From NCBI GenBank assembly GCA_905250075.1, contig CAJNOP010000033.1, forward strand, positions 1,488,613 through 1,552,612: a stretch of 64,000 nucleotides of DNA. Reading direction: 5' to 3'. Position 1 is the stretch's first letter, and every line of letters begins with the position of its first letter. Shown here one piece after another: positions 12,601-26,000 of this stretch. Source of the DNA: Rotaria sp. Silwood1 (Eukaryota > Rotifera > Eurotatoria > Philodinida > Philodinidae). Below the pieces are notes generated by a model. It worked only from the letters and a program-made list of their open reading frames with translations. It did not search any database and was not told where the DNA came from. Position numbers and translations under genes: made by a program.

Positions 12601-14343
12601 CTATCGTCTGATGCATTAAATTAATATTATTCTATACGAAAAATCAATTAGTGTTAATCAAAAATTATTATTTTTCTCCTAGTATTTATAAAATATGTTT
12701 GAAGATATTGGTATATATAATCTTTAGATTAAACTTGATTGACTAATTAATATTTTCTTGTTTAGCTATTTTTGTTCTTGTTACGAATGGCATGACAGTA
12801 TCAAGTTACTGAAAATCGACCTTCGACATGTTTAGAGAAGTGTTATATCCATACAAAATAGCATAAAGAATGAATGTATTTCTAGATTTTTATTGTAAAA
12901 CGTTGATTTTTATTCAAAAACAAAATCTAATATTCATAATCACCATGTAAAACTACACCGGAAAACATATTCTTCATCATAAAATATTTCCCATTGAAAA
13001 TTCACCCGCAGAAGACCACAGGATAAAATTATACAAGTGAAAGAGCACAGAAAAAATTTTCATTAAAAATATTTCAAAATGAAAAATATTCTTTCCGGTG
13101 TAGTTTTATACGCTGATTCCGAATAATTAAGGTTAGTTTTATAAAAACTCAACTCTTGCGAATCAAAACCTAGAAATACATCCATATTTATGCTCTTTTG
13201 TATGAAAATGACACTTCTCTCAGCATGCCATAGGTTTAATTTCAGTAATTTGATACTGTCATGTCATCCACAATAAAAAGAAAAAAAACAATAGCTAAAC
13301 AAGAAAACATTAACCAGCCGAGAAGATTTAAACAGATGAGTATATACCAACACATTAAAACATATCAGATGAATGATAAGCAAAAAAAAGATGAATTTTT
13401 ATTAAAAGTGATTGATTTTTCGCATGAGACATTACTATTTAATGCATTAGGCATAGTAATTTTAGGACTCTATCAGTAATGAAAATAGAAAAGCATTTCA
13501 TTGTTGCCGTACAAAAAGCACTCCATCAACATTTTGCTAACAAAATGTCATGCAGTGTCAAATATAACGCTGTTTGGAGTATCAATATATTGTATATTTA
13601 ATTAAGGCAAATTTTTGAAATTTCGTATATAGTAATGATAATGATAAAGAAAGCATCATGTCAGAAAATCTTTTTTTTTTCCAAGAGAAACTTGCTCGAA
13701 AAAAATAACAATTAAAAAAAATCAATATATTCAGATATGTTACTCCATCATCGATGTACTTCTCAGAAAATTCCTCTTAAGTTTATAGATTTACTAAAAT
13801 CAAAAACTTAAAAATAATTAAACTTGTTTATTTATAGATAATGTTTCCTGTATCGACACAAAATCAAATTGTTAATTCACAGTACTATAGTAAGTATTTT
13901 ATTAAGAACTAGAAATCGTAGCGAAAATTTTGCGTTCTTTTTTCTGTAAAAAAAAAAAAAAGGAAAACCATTTGATTTATATCATACAGATCTTCATTGT
14001 AATATAAAGAGTGTTCGTTGTACGATTAAATGATCTTAGACTATCATAAATTCATCTATTCCCACTTGACTACTCTTTCATTTCTTTTTATAAAAAAAAA
14101 CAAAATACTTTTCGATGATAATAAGATTGATGATGTACATTGATTTGGTTTGATAATATGATCTAACCTTTAAAAAAGCAACAAGAATAGATTTTCTTCA
14201 AAGAAAAAAATCATTTAGATTCAAGTTTTATTTATTTATTTTTTCTTTACATTATACAATTGCATTGAAACATTACTTTAATTTACAAATATTGATTAAC
14301 AAAAATAGACAAGAAGTAATATAAACTGAATATTTTATCTATT
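9663..14343. other. Gene-poor interval with hairpin element
   Basis: 4.7 kb with no coding exon I can support. It includes the promoter side of the membrane-protein gene, a short perfect-like hairpin around 9775-9820 (GTGTGTGCAT paired with ATGCACACAC), and a 1.1-kb foldback (listed separately). Short open frames around 10261-10578, 10924-11112, 11872-12106 and 13261-13479 are AT-rich noise or lie inside the foldback. Confidence 0.5.
12465..13600. repeat. 1.1-kb hairpin (long inverted repeat) element
   Basis: The sequence from about 12470 inward is the imperfect reverse complement of that from about 13590 inward, over arms of roughly 500-550 bp. Examples: GATACTCCAAACAACATC near 12472 pairs with the region ending TTTGGAGTATC near 13583; GAAATGCTTTTCTATTTTCA near 12557 pairs with TGAAAATAGAAAAGCATTTC near 13480; GGCATGACAGTATCAAGTTA near 12789 pairs with AATTTGATACTGTCATG near 13246. 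The inner part around 12950-13112 has TAAAACTACACCGGAAA and its complement facing each other. No transposase frame is present. It is probably a non-autonomous foldback/MITE-type element. Confidence 0.75.
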
Positions 14344-14824
14344 CTATAAACATTTTCTAATACAACGTTCTTCTCCCATAATTGACCATCGACGACATAA
14401 ACATCGACCTGAACAACATTGTTCATCATAGGAACACATGATTGATGTTAATCGACATGATTCTCCTAAAATAATTATTTTTCATGTTAATAAAATATTT
14501 AATATGATTAAATATTAATATTTATATCTACCAGCATATAATCCTGGAATACCATGTTGTAATGATTTTGTATAACGAAATACATCTGAATCGTAAGATG
14601 TTGAACCAAATATAAAACGATCTAAACCACGTTGAAATACTGTTCGAACAATATCAGCAATTCCTGTTGCTATAAAATAAAAATCAACATTTTTGTCTTT
14701 TTTCTTTCAAATTTCTGTATTCCTTACAATATGAGCTTTTTTTCGAACTATTGACAGGTGAAAGTAACGTAATCATGAAAAGCATGACATAAAATGCTCG
14801 CAAAATATTTATTAGTCGATACAT
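14344..14824 (-). CDS. Small secreted cysteine-rich protein, knottin-like tail
   Basis: Three exons (14824-14728, 14669-14532, 14465-14344) join in phase with GT-AG introns of about 60 bp to give 118 aa. Residues 1-26 (MYRLINILRAFYVMLFMITL plus LSPVNS) are a signal peptide with a basic start, hydrophobic core and small residues before the likely cleavage site. Residues 27-78 contain few cysteines and a FGSTSYDSDVFRYTKSL stretch. The C-terminal 37 residues hold eight cysteines, Cys82, 89, 95, 96, 100, 102, 113 and 117, spaced C-x6-C-x5-CC-x3-C-x-C-x10-C-x3-C. That resembles an inhibitor-cystine-knot or related disulphide fold. It could be a peptide hormone precursor, an inhibitor or a defence peptide; the sequence does not decide. 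No dibasic processing site directly precedes the Cys module. Confidence 0.72.
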
Positions 14825-17800
14825 CTAGTTGTGAAATAAATGTTAACCTTTTCAATCTTAAATATGTTTAAGATGTCAGATAATGTCTATTCAGTAATTG
14901 GTCACTTTAATATGAATACCTTGAGTACAGAAAAAAGAAAAGAACTGATAACAAGCGTACTTAGAGCTCCGCATGAAAGCAATTTTGGAATCAACCAAAT
15001 TTTTTGATAAAAATTCAATTTTAACAAATGAACTCTTTTGAATATTAGGTTTCATTCTCTGGTATTTACTGTGTAAATTTATGCGTTTTGAAGTTTTCAA
15101 CGATGCGTTATCAAGACTTATGGGATATGAGGAAGAATTGGAGCTGAATTCGACTCTATCTCTGTTTCGTTTTCAGATGCCTCTAGAAGATATTGTTTAA
15201 ACCACAAAAATACATCAACTTGTACAGTAAATACTAGAGAACAAACCTGCTATCTAAAAAAGTTCGTATATTCAAAGTGAATTTTTGGCAAAAATTCTGT
15301 AGACTTTACTCAGATCTCTAATTATGTTCAACTTATTAGTTTTAATACTAGTTGCATCGAACATGAGCATAATAGTCATAATATGTTCGACACGAAATGA
15401 AATTTTTTATGAGTAAAACAAGAGAGACGTACAATGTTGATAATTTTTTTCTTTTTGTTCTGTTCGTTGTTCTGAAAAGAAATGAAGAAAAAAACTAATG
15501 ATAGGCTCTCATTATATGAATATTATGAGTGGCAACCTCCCTATAAGCCTATTTGCATTGCGGTCATTGCAAAGACAGCAGTAGTTTCGCATGAATACAA
15601 TGAATGAATAAACGAACTCAGAATTGGTTGGCTAATATGAAAAAAGATACACCCCAGCACTAATGAGTTGTATTTTTATCATAGACGAGAGAAATATCAC
15701 AACTTTATATTCGTTCTATGAAAATAATTCACAGGTTGTAAATGAAAAGAAAATTTTGATAAATATGTGACATTTGAATCTGAGCGTCAAGGATGAAAAT
15801 TTTCGAACAGTGTGAGGTCGAAAGAACATGCGTTACTTTTATCTTGTTAAATAGCGGGCGAAAACGAATGGTATGTGATATTTACTTGAGTACACTAATG
15901 AAAAAAAAACACAGACAGATAAATAGAACTTGAAATGGTTAGTCAATGTTTCTTTCGTATCTTAAAATAAACAGAAAGAAAATGATGTTATAAACCGGTA
16001 GTAGTTTCTAAATCCAATCTTTTTTGATCAATCATCAATCGCATTATCAAAAGTTCTTGCCTTACATTTATTGAGTAAGATCATAGAGTATATAAGGACG
16101 TGTCATAATGCTAGTTTGACCGACGATGAAGAAGAGAAGGAGTATCAAAGTTGTCTCATGCCTAATTATGAACAAGTTATAAAAGGAACTGAAACTGACT
16201 TGTTTTTTATTGCGTTTGAAAAAAAAATATTTGATCTTTCACAAAGTTCGCTGCATTGAACGAATTCTACTCATTAATTTTTGATAAGTTTGTAGAATTC
16301 TTATTATGATACTTGTGAATAATTATAAACGAAGAAGAAAAAAACTTTAAGAGACAATATTTTTCTTGTTCTAATGGATCGAAAAGTCTGATAATGAGAA
16401 ATGTCTTCACTTCTTTTCAAACTGCAGCAAGTGGTAATACTTATCCGAGAAACACGAGATCAATCGTATTTATTTAAATAGAATTGATAAGATTCGATTT
16501 CACCGAAAAGCATGCCCACATGATTCATTAGCTCATTTTAGATTCTATATGAACAACCAAGTAGTCCATTGTTCACATCATTTTTCAAAAAGTTCGGTGT
16601 TAATATGAGATTAGATGTATGAATATTTACTATTGAAAAAGTATCGATATCAGTTATTAATAGTTTTCAGATCAAGTTTCCATAGAGAAAAAAGATGTGT
16701 TGATCATTTGGTATGATCAATCAAATGGAGACGTCTTCGAATAGATTGTTAAATTTATAAAGATGAAAAATTCATATATAAAAAAAACAAAAGTCAAATA
16801 TTTTTATAGTTCTACTGTTATAAATTGATCCTATGTAAGTCATTCTTGAATAATTGCATTTATCATACAATAATTAATACTTCATTATTCTGTTTTATAA
16901 AGAAAAAAAATCAAGTTCAGCTTGTCATAGCACATATAATTGCGTAGTTTTTGTGAACAATGCATATGATAATTTCTGCATGACGAAGCGTGCATATAGG
17001 TCGTTGTTCACGACACAAACTATTCATGTTTTTACTTTGGAAGATAATAGAAGTATAAAGAAACAGTGAAAACAATAAGACTTTTAATGTCATGACTTGT
17101 ACTTTAGTACTAGTAAAATAACAGGTAAGTATGCGATAATGACAATTAAAAAATTTATGATTTTTTTCTCCAGATTTATAAGAGTTTTCGCCGGTTCGTT
17201 AATCTCAAGAATATGAAAAACAATATATATACATGATCAAAGGATGATCTTTTATGATAGTAATGAGTTCGGCAAGAGTATATCTCTTTGTATTTAATTG
17301 ATAAAAGACTGTTTTGATTATGAATAATCATCTTTATCTACGTGACATTTTTTTGTTTTTTCTAAATAAACTCATTTTAATGAGATTTAAACATGAAAAA
17401 ATTACAATAATTACAGTTTATGATTTATCAGATGATATAACTACTCCTTTGCATATATTTTAGTCTCTTCATATTTACAATAGAGACCCTTCAATATGAT
17501 TAAAAAGCATATTTTTGTACTCAGCTGTTGAACTTATGAATATTGTCATATGCCCTCCAGACAGTCTTTTCATCATATTAACTGTGGCTCATTTTCGTTC
17601 CCATTTGCTAACTGTTTGAGCTTCCATCATCTATCCGAATATAAATATGAAATTTTTACTTCCTATTCAACTTTTGAAATTTTAATTAGATAAACTGAAC
17701 TGTACAAAAAATCACTTCAAGATGTTTGTTTTTTTTTTATCATTTATATATCTTTTTTACAGACGGTTGTATTTAATAATGAAGCAAAATGATTGAAACA

Positions 17801-20649
17801 GTCTGTCAAAAGGTATGTTAATCATTTTCAGCAAAATGATCTTATATTTATTCCGTCAACAATAATACTATAATGTTTGATGAGTCCATTGCTTCTTCTT
17901 TTGTATTATTATGAAATGTTTTATATTGACTTTGTATCATTAATATTAATAATAATGAATTTTTTTTTGAAAGAATAATTATGAAACAAAGATTTGTCGT
18001 TTTATCAATTAATATACGAAAATAGAATTTCCCTATAGGTAGAGAATAAAAATTTTGTTTGTACATAAAACTATTTCATAAATCATTTAACAAAAATATA
18101 ATTTTATTGTCGGGTATAAACGATTTAGAAAATAAATCGGATCATATTCGATCACGCATGATTACAAGTGTCGAACTCTTTTCATGTACTATTAGGTCAA
18201 CACGTTATAGGAACTTTTTGTTTTTAAACCTATTGTCGATTTCCATTGTTCGAGAAAAACAATTCATATTCTTTTTTTTTTATAACTTCTTTTGTTTACT
18301 CTCGAGAATAAGAATAGTTTTAGACTTAGAAGTTAAACAAAGGTCCTTAATAAATGTCAAACTATTCCGGTCACAATTGATAACCTTTTGCAAACTATCA
18401 TTAAAACTACCTAGTAATAACAAACGATGATATTGAATTGAGACAAAATTATATATATAACGAATACAATAGTATTTTTTTTAGCTTCCGGCTCAACGAC
18501 AACTATTCTCTATATTATAAATAGAAAAAAATAATAATTAATGCCCGTTAAAAAATGATTAGATTCGTTTAAGTTTGTTTATTTCATGCAAACTAAATAA
18601 AAACAAGAACAGTAAATAACAATTTGACACTTATGTGCATAAATATAAATAAGTCATTTGGTTATAATGAAGACTATTAATAAGGTCACATTGTTATAAC
18701 AAAAATATGTATAGTTGATATTTTAATAAATACATATTTCTTTTATTTCTAATGAAATACAAATCTTTCTTCCTTTTTTTTCCTTATGTTTCGATAAACA
18801 TGAAGAAGACGAACAATATGACAATCGCCAAGTAAAAGAAAGTTAAAACGGAAGTCAAGAATCAATGTAGCGTTCGTGCATGTCTTAACTATATGCTTGT
18901 TATCCTAGCCATCGTCATTATTATTGTTTGTTACTAGTGTAGTGACTATTTGTTGACATTCCTTTCTTTTTTTTTTTTTTTATTAATTCTGTTGGCTTTG
19001 CTCTTGTCGTTCATTCCACAGTAGAAATAAAACAAACATTGTTCGAAAAAAAACAATCAGATCTTGATCATACTTGACACACTTACATAACGAACGTTCC
19101 AGTTCAATTCAGAATAAATATACAATGAAAAGTAGAGAACTTTTGACATAACGGTATATTTTTTCCTTTGTCTTCCTGTTTTTATCGTCATGCATTTTCT
19201 TCAGTGAAGCACAAACGATAAATCTTGGGTATGTTCGCTCCGCTAGTTAACTATGAAGTAAAGAAAAGAGAGTATAAATGTGTGCTTGCTGTTTTTTCAT
19301 TGCGAACAAACGGAAGAAAGAGTATGCAGTGTACGCTATGGAAAAATATCGGATGACAATAGATGGAAAAGAGTCGAGCTCTATCCGACGTGTGTTGTGC
19401 GCTCATAGTAATAAGCGACGAAATGACGGAGTAGACTAGGAAAAGAATAAGAAGAAAAAGAAAGCGAACAAGCGCTTGAATAACCGTTTGGAAAATTGAT
19501 TTTTATAAATAATTGAGCAAAGAGGAAGTATAAGAAGAAAGAAAGCACAAGAGCGATGCTCTTTGTGTTGTGTGAATGGCTTTTCGAGATCAGCATTTGA
19601 CACAAAATATTTTTCTGTTACGTTAACGCTTTGAAAATAGACGCATGGGTGCATTACAATACAACTATGTTATGTAAATAGGATGTTCTCGAATATTTTT
19701 TGTTCATTTGTTTAATTGGGTTTGTACATGTGACACTTATCAAAATGTCTATGAGAGCACATATATATATATATACTACAACTGTTGATGTTCTAATGCG
19801 AGGGTCATATTCCCTAAAGGCAAAAAGACATAAAGAGCAGCAGAGAGTTAGCAAATGAGAAGACACGAGAGATGCGCGAACAAGTATGCCTTTGGTGCTT
19901 CGATGGTGATACATTGATTAGATAAAAATTGTTAAATGCATAGGCGAACAACCCTCTATTATTCATCATTGTTCCTTTTATATATATATATATGGACCAT
20001 ATTTACTTTGAAAACATCTATTCGAGCATAGGAAATGCATTGATGTTCATTAATATTATCTTATTTCTTAATATACGAAGTCAAAAACGTCCACCTGATT
20101 CAAATCAACAAACAGTTGATGTACTACACATGTGGATGTATGTATAACGTAGCCGATAGGGCTATAAACGCCTTGGAGAAACCTGTTTTATTAGAAGACT
20201 ATTTTCAATCTCTCTCTCTCCCTCTCGCTTTATTTCTCTATCTCTTCGCGTCTCTTTCTTAGTTGTCGCTATATAGCTGATAAGGGAAAAGATGCGACAT
20301 GAAAATACAATATTCCTTCTTGTTGCTATTTGACTAAGGCTCTTTCGCGTTCCATTTCTTCTCCTCCTATTTTCTCTTTTTCTTTTTTTTGCCTTGATCG
20401 ACTATTTCAGGATAATAACTACCGCACTGACGTGCATCATCATTTTCATCGAAAATGAAGACGCTCATCTAATCATTTTCTCGTTCATCATCATTCTATT
20501 TACAACTTATCATCATCATTCCAGAATTGATTTGCAAGCTCTATCACTATTACCGTTATATCTCGATTCATTCTTTTGCACATATAAACAAAAGGACAAA
20601 ATCAAATAATAAAAGACAATATTTTTTCATTTTTGTAATTCATTAAACA
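14825..20649. other. Long intergenic interval, no gene seen
   Basis: 5.8 kb upstream of both the secreted-peptide gene (minus) and rapsyn (plus). I found no splice-linked coding exons. Open frames near 16071, 17848-18430, 19381-19914 and 20394 are low-complexity and unlinked. The part nearest rapsyn (about 19260-20390) is less AT-rich and contains a pyrimidine tract, so promoters or 5' UTR exons of rapsyn may lie there. Confidence 0.45.
20205..20265 (+). promoter_or_regulatory. Pyrimidine-rich tract upstream of rapsyn
   Basis: A CT-rich run (CTCTCTCTCCCTCTCGC and similar) lies about 400 bp before the rapsyn ATG. Comparable GA/CT tracts occur near likely 5' regions of LARP4. A role in promoter function (for example GAGA-type binding) is inference only; no TATA box or initiator was fixed. 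Confidence 0.25.
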
Positions 20650-22914
20650 ATGGGTCAACGAATGACACGTCGACAAGTTGATGAAGGTATTGAATTATAT
20701 GAACAAAAAAATTATGATGCTGCCATTAAAAAATGGACAACAGCATTACCTAAAATGAAAGATAATCGATTACGTTTTTCTACACTTGGTCATTTAGCAT
20801 CAGCATCGCGTGATCGTGGTCGAAATAAAGATTATCTTCTTCATGCTGTACAACAAATTGATATAGCTCATGAACTTGATGATAATGTACTTCGTGCTCA
20901 AGCTTATTTAAATTTATCACGTGCAAATGAAATGCTTGCAGATTATTTTAAAGCTGTAAGTTATTCACGTTTAGCTATACAATATTCACAAACAACAGAT
21001 TCTATACAAGGTTATGCTTTACTTGCTATGGCAGATTCTTATATAGGTTTATGTAATTTTCCAAAAGTACTTGAATGTCTTGATAAAGCTTTAAGTATTT
21101 CACATGAAAATGAAGATCATTTAATGGAAATTCAAGTACTTAACACAATGGGAAAAGTATTCCTTGTATTAAAAGATTTTCCGAAAGCACTTGCATTTCA
21201 ACGTCGTGCCCATGAATTAGCTTTATCTAATGCTATATATGCCGGTGAACAAAATGCTAATGTTAGTGCAAAATTTGTACGTTTAACAAAACTAAAATTA
21301 GCAACACCATTAAGATTAATGGGTGATTTTCAAGGTGCAACTAAATGTGTTGAGGTTGATTACATAAAAAAAAAATATTTCTTTTTGAATAATAGAAAAA
21401 AAAAATTTATATTTATTATTATAATAATAGGAAGCAATGCGTTCAGCATCTAGTCTTGGTGATCGACCTGTTCAAGCGAAATGTCTTGTATGTATTGGAG
21501 ACATTCAACGTTCTCAAAATAATAATGAGGTAGATAGAGAATCACACACAATTCTTGATGATGAATTTCTTCATATATGTGTGTGTGTGTTATATATATT
21601 ATTATTAAATAAATATCTCAGTGAGTTCAGGAAACGACATGTTTCCGTTTTAAGAATTTTATTGTCGAAAACAAAAAGTGATTTATCATGTTGGCATGAT
21701 TTTTCTCAACAAAAAGCTAGCTATCAAAATGTAATTAAATGTATGTAAAAACTTCTTTAAACAATAAAACTCCGTTTTCTGAACTCATTCGAGACCTAGT
21801 TTGACTAGAATATTTGTTATCTTTTGTAATTATACATCAAGGTCGCTTGTAAAAAATATGAAGCAGCCATTCAAATGTTACAAGATATGAGTGATCGATA
21901 TAGTTCTACGCTTGCTATGCTTGGTCTTATTAAAACTTTATTGGCACTCGATACCCATACACAAATGGTAAGCGTTGTTTTCTTCTTTTATTTATACATA
22001 GACAATTGTCATTGTAATTTTCTGTATGAATGAAAACTTATGATAATAAGAATGACAAACAAATATTCATAGATATACGAAGAAGAAAAAAAAAGAGAAG
22101 AAGAAGAAGAAGAATGTTTTTCATATTAACATTTTAATAAGATTCTTTTGATGAATAACTAATTCATGTCATTATTAGTATTACAATCATAACAATTAGA
22201 TTTGATGAGAAGATAGGTTTCATTTGTTTTCAGGTTTATAAATATTTCTAATGATAATTATTTCATTTGTTGTCTTAAATATAGGCGAAAGGATTAAGAA
22301 AATGAGATAGATAAGATCGGCTTAAAAGGAATATCTCTTTTTTTTGCCTCTATTATAAGCAAATGAGTTAGACGTGCCATTGACAATCACAGTTTCATAA
22401 AACAATACAACATATTTGCAAGCACGTACGAATTCTAAATGAAAATGGATAAATAATTTTTTTTTTTATTTTTATTAATAAAATTTTTTTTTTCAGGCAT
22501 CTGAAATTCTTGCAACAGCATTATCAACTGCAACATCAATGGGAAATAAATTAATGCAAGCTCGATGTCATCTATTGAATGAACGTATACTTGCTGCTGA
22601 AAATCAATTAGAAGATGCACGACAAGCATTTGAAATAGCACAACGTCTTTATCGAGAAATTGATCTTATATGTACGGTGTGTAATGAACCTATGGGTATG
22701 CATCCAGATCACATTCAAATATTAACATGTACACATCTTTTTCATGAAAAGTAAAAGAAAAGTAAAATACTTTTTAAATACTCTGTTTTTTTTTTCTTAT
22801 TTTAGATGTATTTTAAATTTATTACAAAGATGGACATATGAAGCACAATCTTGTCCTAAATGTAATAAGAGTGTTTTATATAGTAGCAGTTATATTGCAT
22901 TATCTTTGTTCTGA
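20650..22914 (+). CDS. RAPSN: Rapsyn (43 kDa receptor-associated protein of the synapse)
   Basis: Five exons: 20650-21354, 21431-21529, 21842-21967, 22497-22750, 22806-22914; 1,293 nt, 430 aa, close to the roughly 412 aa of vertebrate rapsyn. Rapsyn clusters nicotinic acetylcholine receptors under the postsynaptic membrane and has E3 ligase activity. The N terminus MGQRMTRRQ keeps Gly2, the myristoylation site. Residues about 5-365 are tandem TPR helices (YEQKNYDAAIKKWTTALPKM, AQAYLNLSRANEMLADYFKA, DFPKALAFQRRAHELA). The C terminus is a RING-H2: CTVC at 369-372, then LTCTHLFHEKC and CPKC. Order and spacing follow rapsyn throughout, including GDRPVQAKCLVCIGDIQRS. Other TPR/RING proteins lack this combination. 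Confidence 0.9.
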
Positions 22915-23042
22915 TACAATGAAGTTTTTTTTCTGGGTTTTTTTTTTCTTTTGAAAATTATATTTCAATTTGTTTTCTCGGTGAAATTTTGTATAAAGTT
23001 AATCAAATGATAATATATTTCTATCGGTAAATCATAAATTGT

Positions 23043-26000
23043 TTATTTTGAATATTTGTAAAAACCAGCACCTGTTTTTCTACCAAGTTTTCCTTCACGC
23101 ACAAGCTTATTAATTAAATCACTTGTTCGAAATGTTGGTTCATCAGGATAACGTTTTTGCCATCCATCAGTAATAAATTTTGATGTATCTAAACCGACAT
23201 AATCCATTAATTCAATTGGTCCCATTGGATAACCAGCACCTAATTTCATTGCAGTATCAATATCTATACAAAAAAAAAGAAATGAATAAATTATAAGAAA
23301 TCTCAAATTAAAAATATCACCTTCAGGTGTTGCATCACCACGTTCAATCATTCGTACTGCTTCAGCATGATAAGGTATTAATAATCGATTAACAATAAAA
23401 CCTGGAGTATCCTATAATACAACGATCAAATAACATGACTAATAATAGTATAAACAAACTTTGCAAGAAACAGTTGTTTTTTCTAATGCTTTACCAAAAT
23501 TTAACATTGTTTGAAATGTTTCATCACTTGTTGATGATGTACGAATGACTTCAAGTAATTTCATAACAGGTCTGAAAAATAAATAAATAAATAAATAACG
23601 AGTGCACTATAAATATTTTCTATTTATTTCAGTCACGTTTGTAGATAGAAAAATTACGTCTACAAGAAAAGTCCCCGAACGGATTTATTGCTTTTAAATT
23701 GAGGTTATGTGCATTATGTGCACCCTAATGGGCTATGAATATTTTGAAAAGAATTTTATCCTTTAGCTTATTGCAGCCGATATCTACTATTTCTACAGTA
23801 TTTTTCAGTGCAATGAAGAATACGAGGAAAACTGTTTTTCGCATTTCAAATCGAAGTTTTGCATAGAAACAACTATTAATGAAAGTAGTTTATTGCAAAA
23901 AGTTTCAGATATTTTCGTTGTTCCTATTGTAAGATACAAGCATGTTAAAAGTGCGTTTTTTTACATCGTTTAGATACATCTGTAAATTCGATGTTTTTAG
24001 TGCAAATTATAGTTGCCTGATAATATTCTCATTAATACCTGGTTCTATGCAAAGTTCGAAAACTCTTTTTCCTCTTATTTCTCGTTGTATTGAAAAGTTC
24101 CGTAAAAATGCACTATATCGAAAAGCAATAAACTATAGGCACAAATTCTTTTTTCGAGTATTCATAAACCATTTAGGTCTACATAATGTATATGCTTCCG
24201 GTACAAAAGCAATTAATCAGTTGAGGAACTTCCTTCATTAGTCTCGAAAATTCGTTATTCAGCTATTTACGAAATCATGCTGGAGAGTCAGATTTAATCT
24301 TAAAAATTGCCTCGAGATTTGTATAGCACTTAGTTCCTCTAATTTGTATGCATTTCTAACATATAACAAATCATCTTCGGTTTTTTGTTCTCTATGACTT
24401 TAGTGTTTCGAGTATATTTATTTGTCATCTGGTAAGTCGATTGGCAGCTGCGTCTGGCAATCATTAAGAACCAATTATTCCATCATACACTGATATTTAG
24501 AAGGATCAATCTTCATTAATGAAAATTTGCGATAACTATCACATTGAATCAATATCAAAGTGACATATTTCAACGTGAAACTTCAATTATTTTTCAAGAA
24601 AAGAAGATGAAAAACTTATGGTGAATGTTGAAGCGTGTTATAAATGAAAATGAGTATTTCTACAAAATACAAGACTCACCAATCACTGTAAAATAGTTCG
24701 TCTCTGTGTCATTATGTTCTTTGAAAATTTTTGTCACTGCCTATCATGAGATAGATCTGTACTTATTAACATGATAAAGTTTCTATATCATGTTTCGTTC
24801 ACCCAAAAGTAGAGGTGTAAGCCGATGAGCTAATCGGCGGCGGCGCCAGTTTTTTAAAACTTTTTAAAAATGCTCGGCGGCGCAGATTTGATATTCCAAG
24901 GTTGCACAGCGGCGGCGGCTCGAAAATTGTAAAATTTCGAATACCATCGGCGGCGCGGCGGCTGTAATTAAAGTGTCTCAGCGGCGGCGGCTTGAAGTTT
25001 AAAAAGTACTACATTATCATAAAGAAATTACTCTATGACCTTGTCTACACGAGGAGGATAATGCAGTATTCAATTCGTATTAAATCAATTCGTGTCTACA
25101 TTTGTCAGTTAATGCATGAATCAGAATCCTAGACTTCGAAATGAATCGTAGTTTTTGTTCACTTCAATCATAGAGGAATCGCTCATTGAAAACTGCGTCA
25201 GTCTCATTGGAAAATCCAATCAGACTTTGATTGGTGCATCAACTTGAACGCGGTTCTGAATAGTGCAATAAATTTAATGCACTTTTTAAAAGTGTTTTAA
25301 ATGTTTATTAACTGTTTAACCAATCATGTCTCTTAATTTACCATCAAAATTTTTAGTGTAGACAAGGCCTATTGCAATATCTCGGCCTTTTTGTCTTCAA
25401 ACACATATGTGGAAAAACTTTAATTCACATCTAGACATAATAAAAAAAAAGTCTAAAATTAAAAATAAATATAATAGCTAGGGTAAATAATAAATGAAAA
25501 ATCGCCACCACGATTGTTAATAAGTAAAGGCACTTAGCGTATTCAAGTTTGTTGTTTTTATTTTGTTTTTGTTAATCAAAATTTAAAATGCTCGTCTCTT
25601 CTTGTATTTATTAATATACCTAATATAAAGACATAAACAACTGAAATGATAACTTAGAATTTTCAACCAACACAGAATTAAGGGTTTGTTTACAATTTAG
25701 AACCCCAAGCACCTGACTGGTCAAAGAACCCGCACGAAAGTGAAGTTGAAGGCGAGGAAGATAATGAAGAAGAGATATATTGGGATTCTAAGATGTCAAA
25801 GTATCGAATTAAAGAAAATATAAATAAAACGTTTATTTATGCTAGTTGCCAACGGCGGCGGCGGCTCGAGAAGTTTAAAATTTTGAATACCATCGGCGGC
25901 GCGGCGGCTGCAATTAAAGTGTCTCAGCGGCGATGGCTTAAAAATTTCTAAAATTTCTACTGTCACGGCGGCGGCGGCTTAAAATTTTTCGAGTCTGTCG

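Noticed and set aside
23942..24241. 99-codon plus frame
   Set aside because: Right half of foldback copy B; the corresponding parts of other copies are not open.
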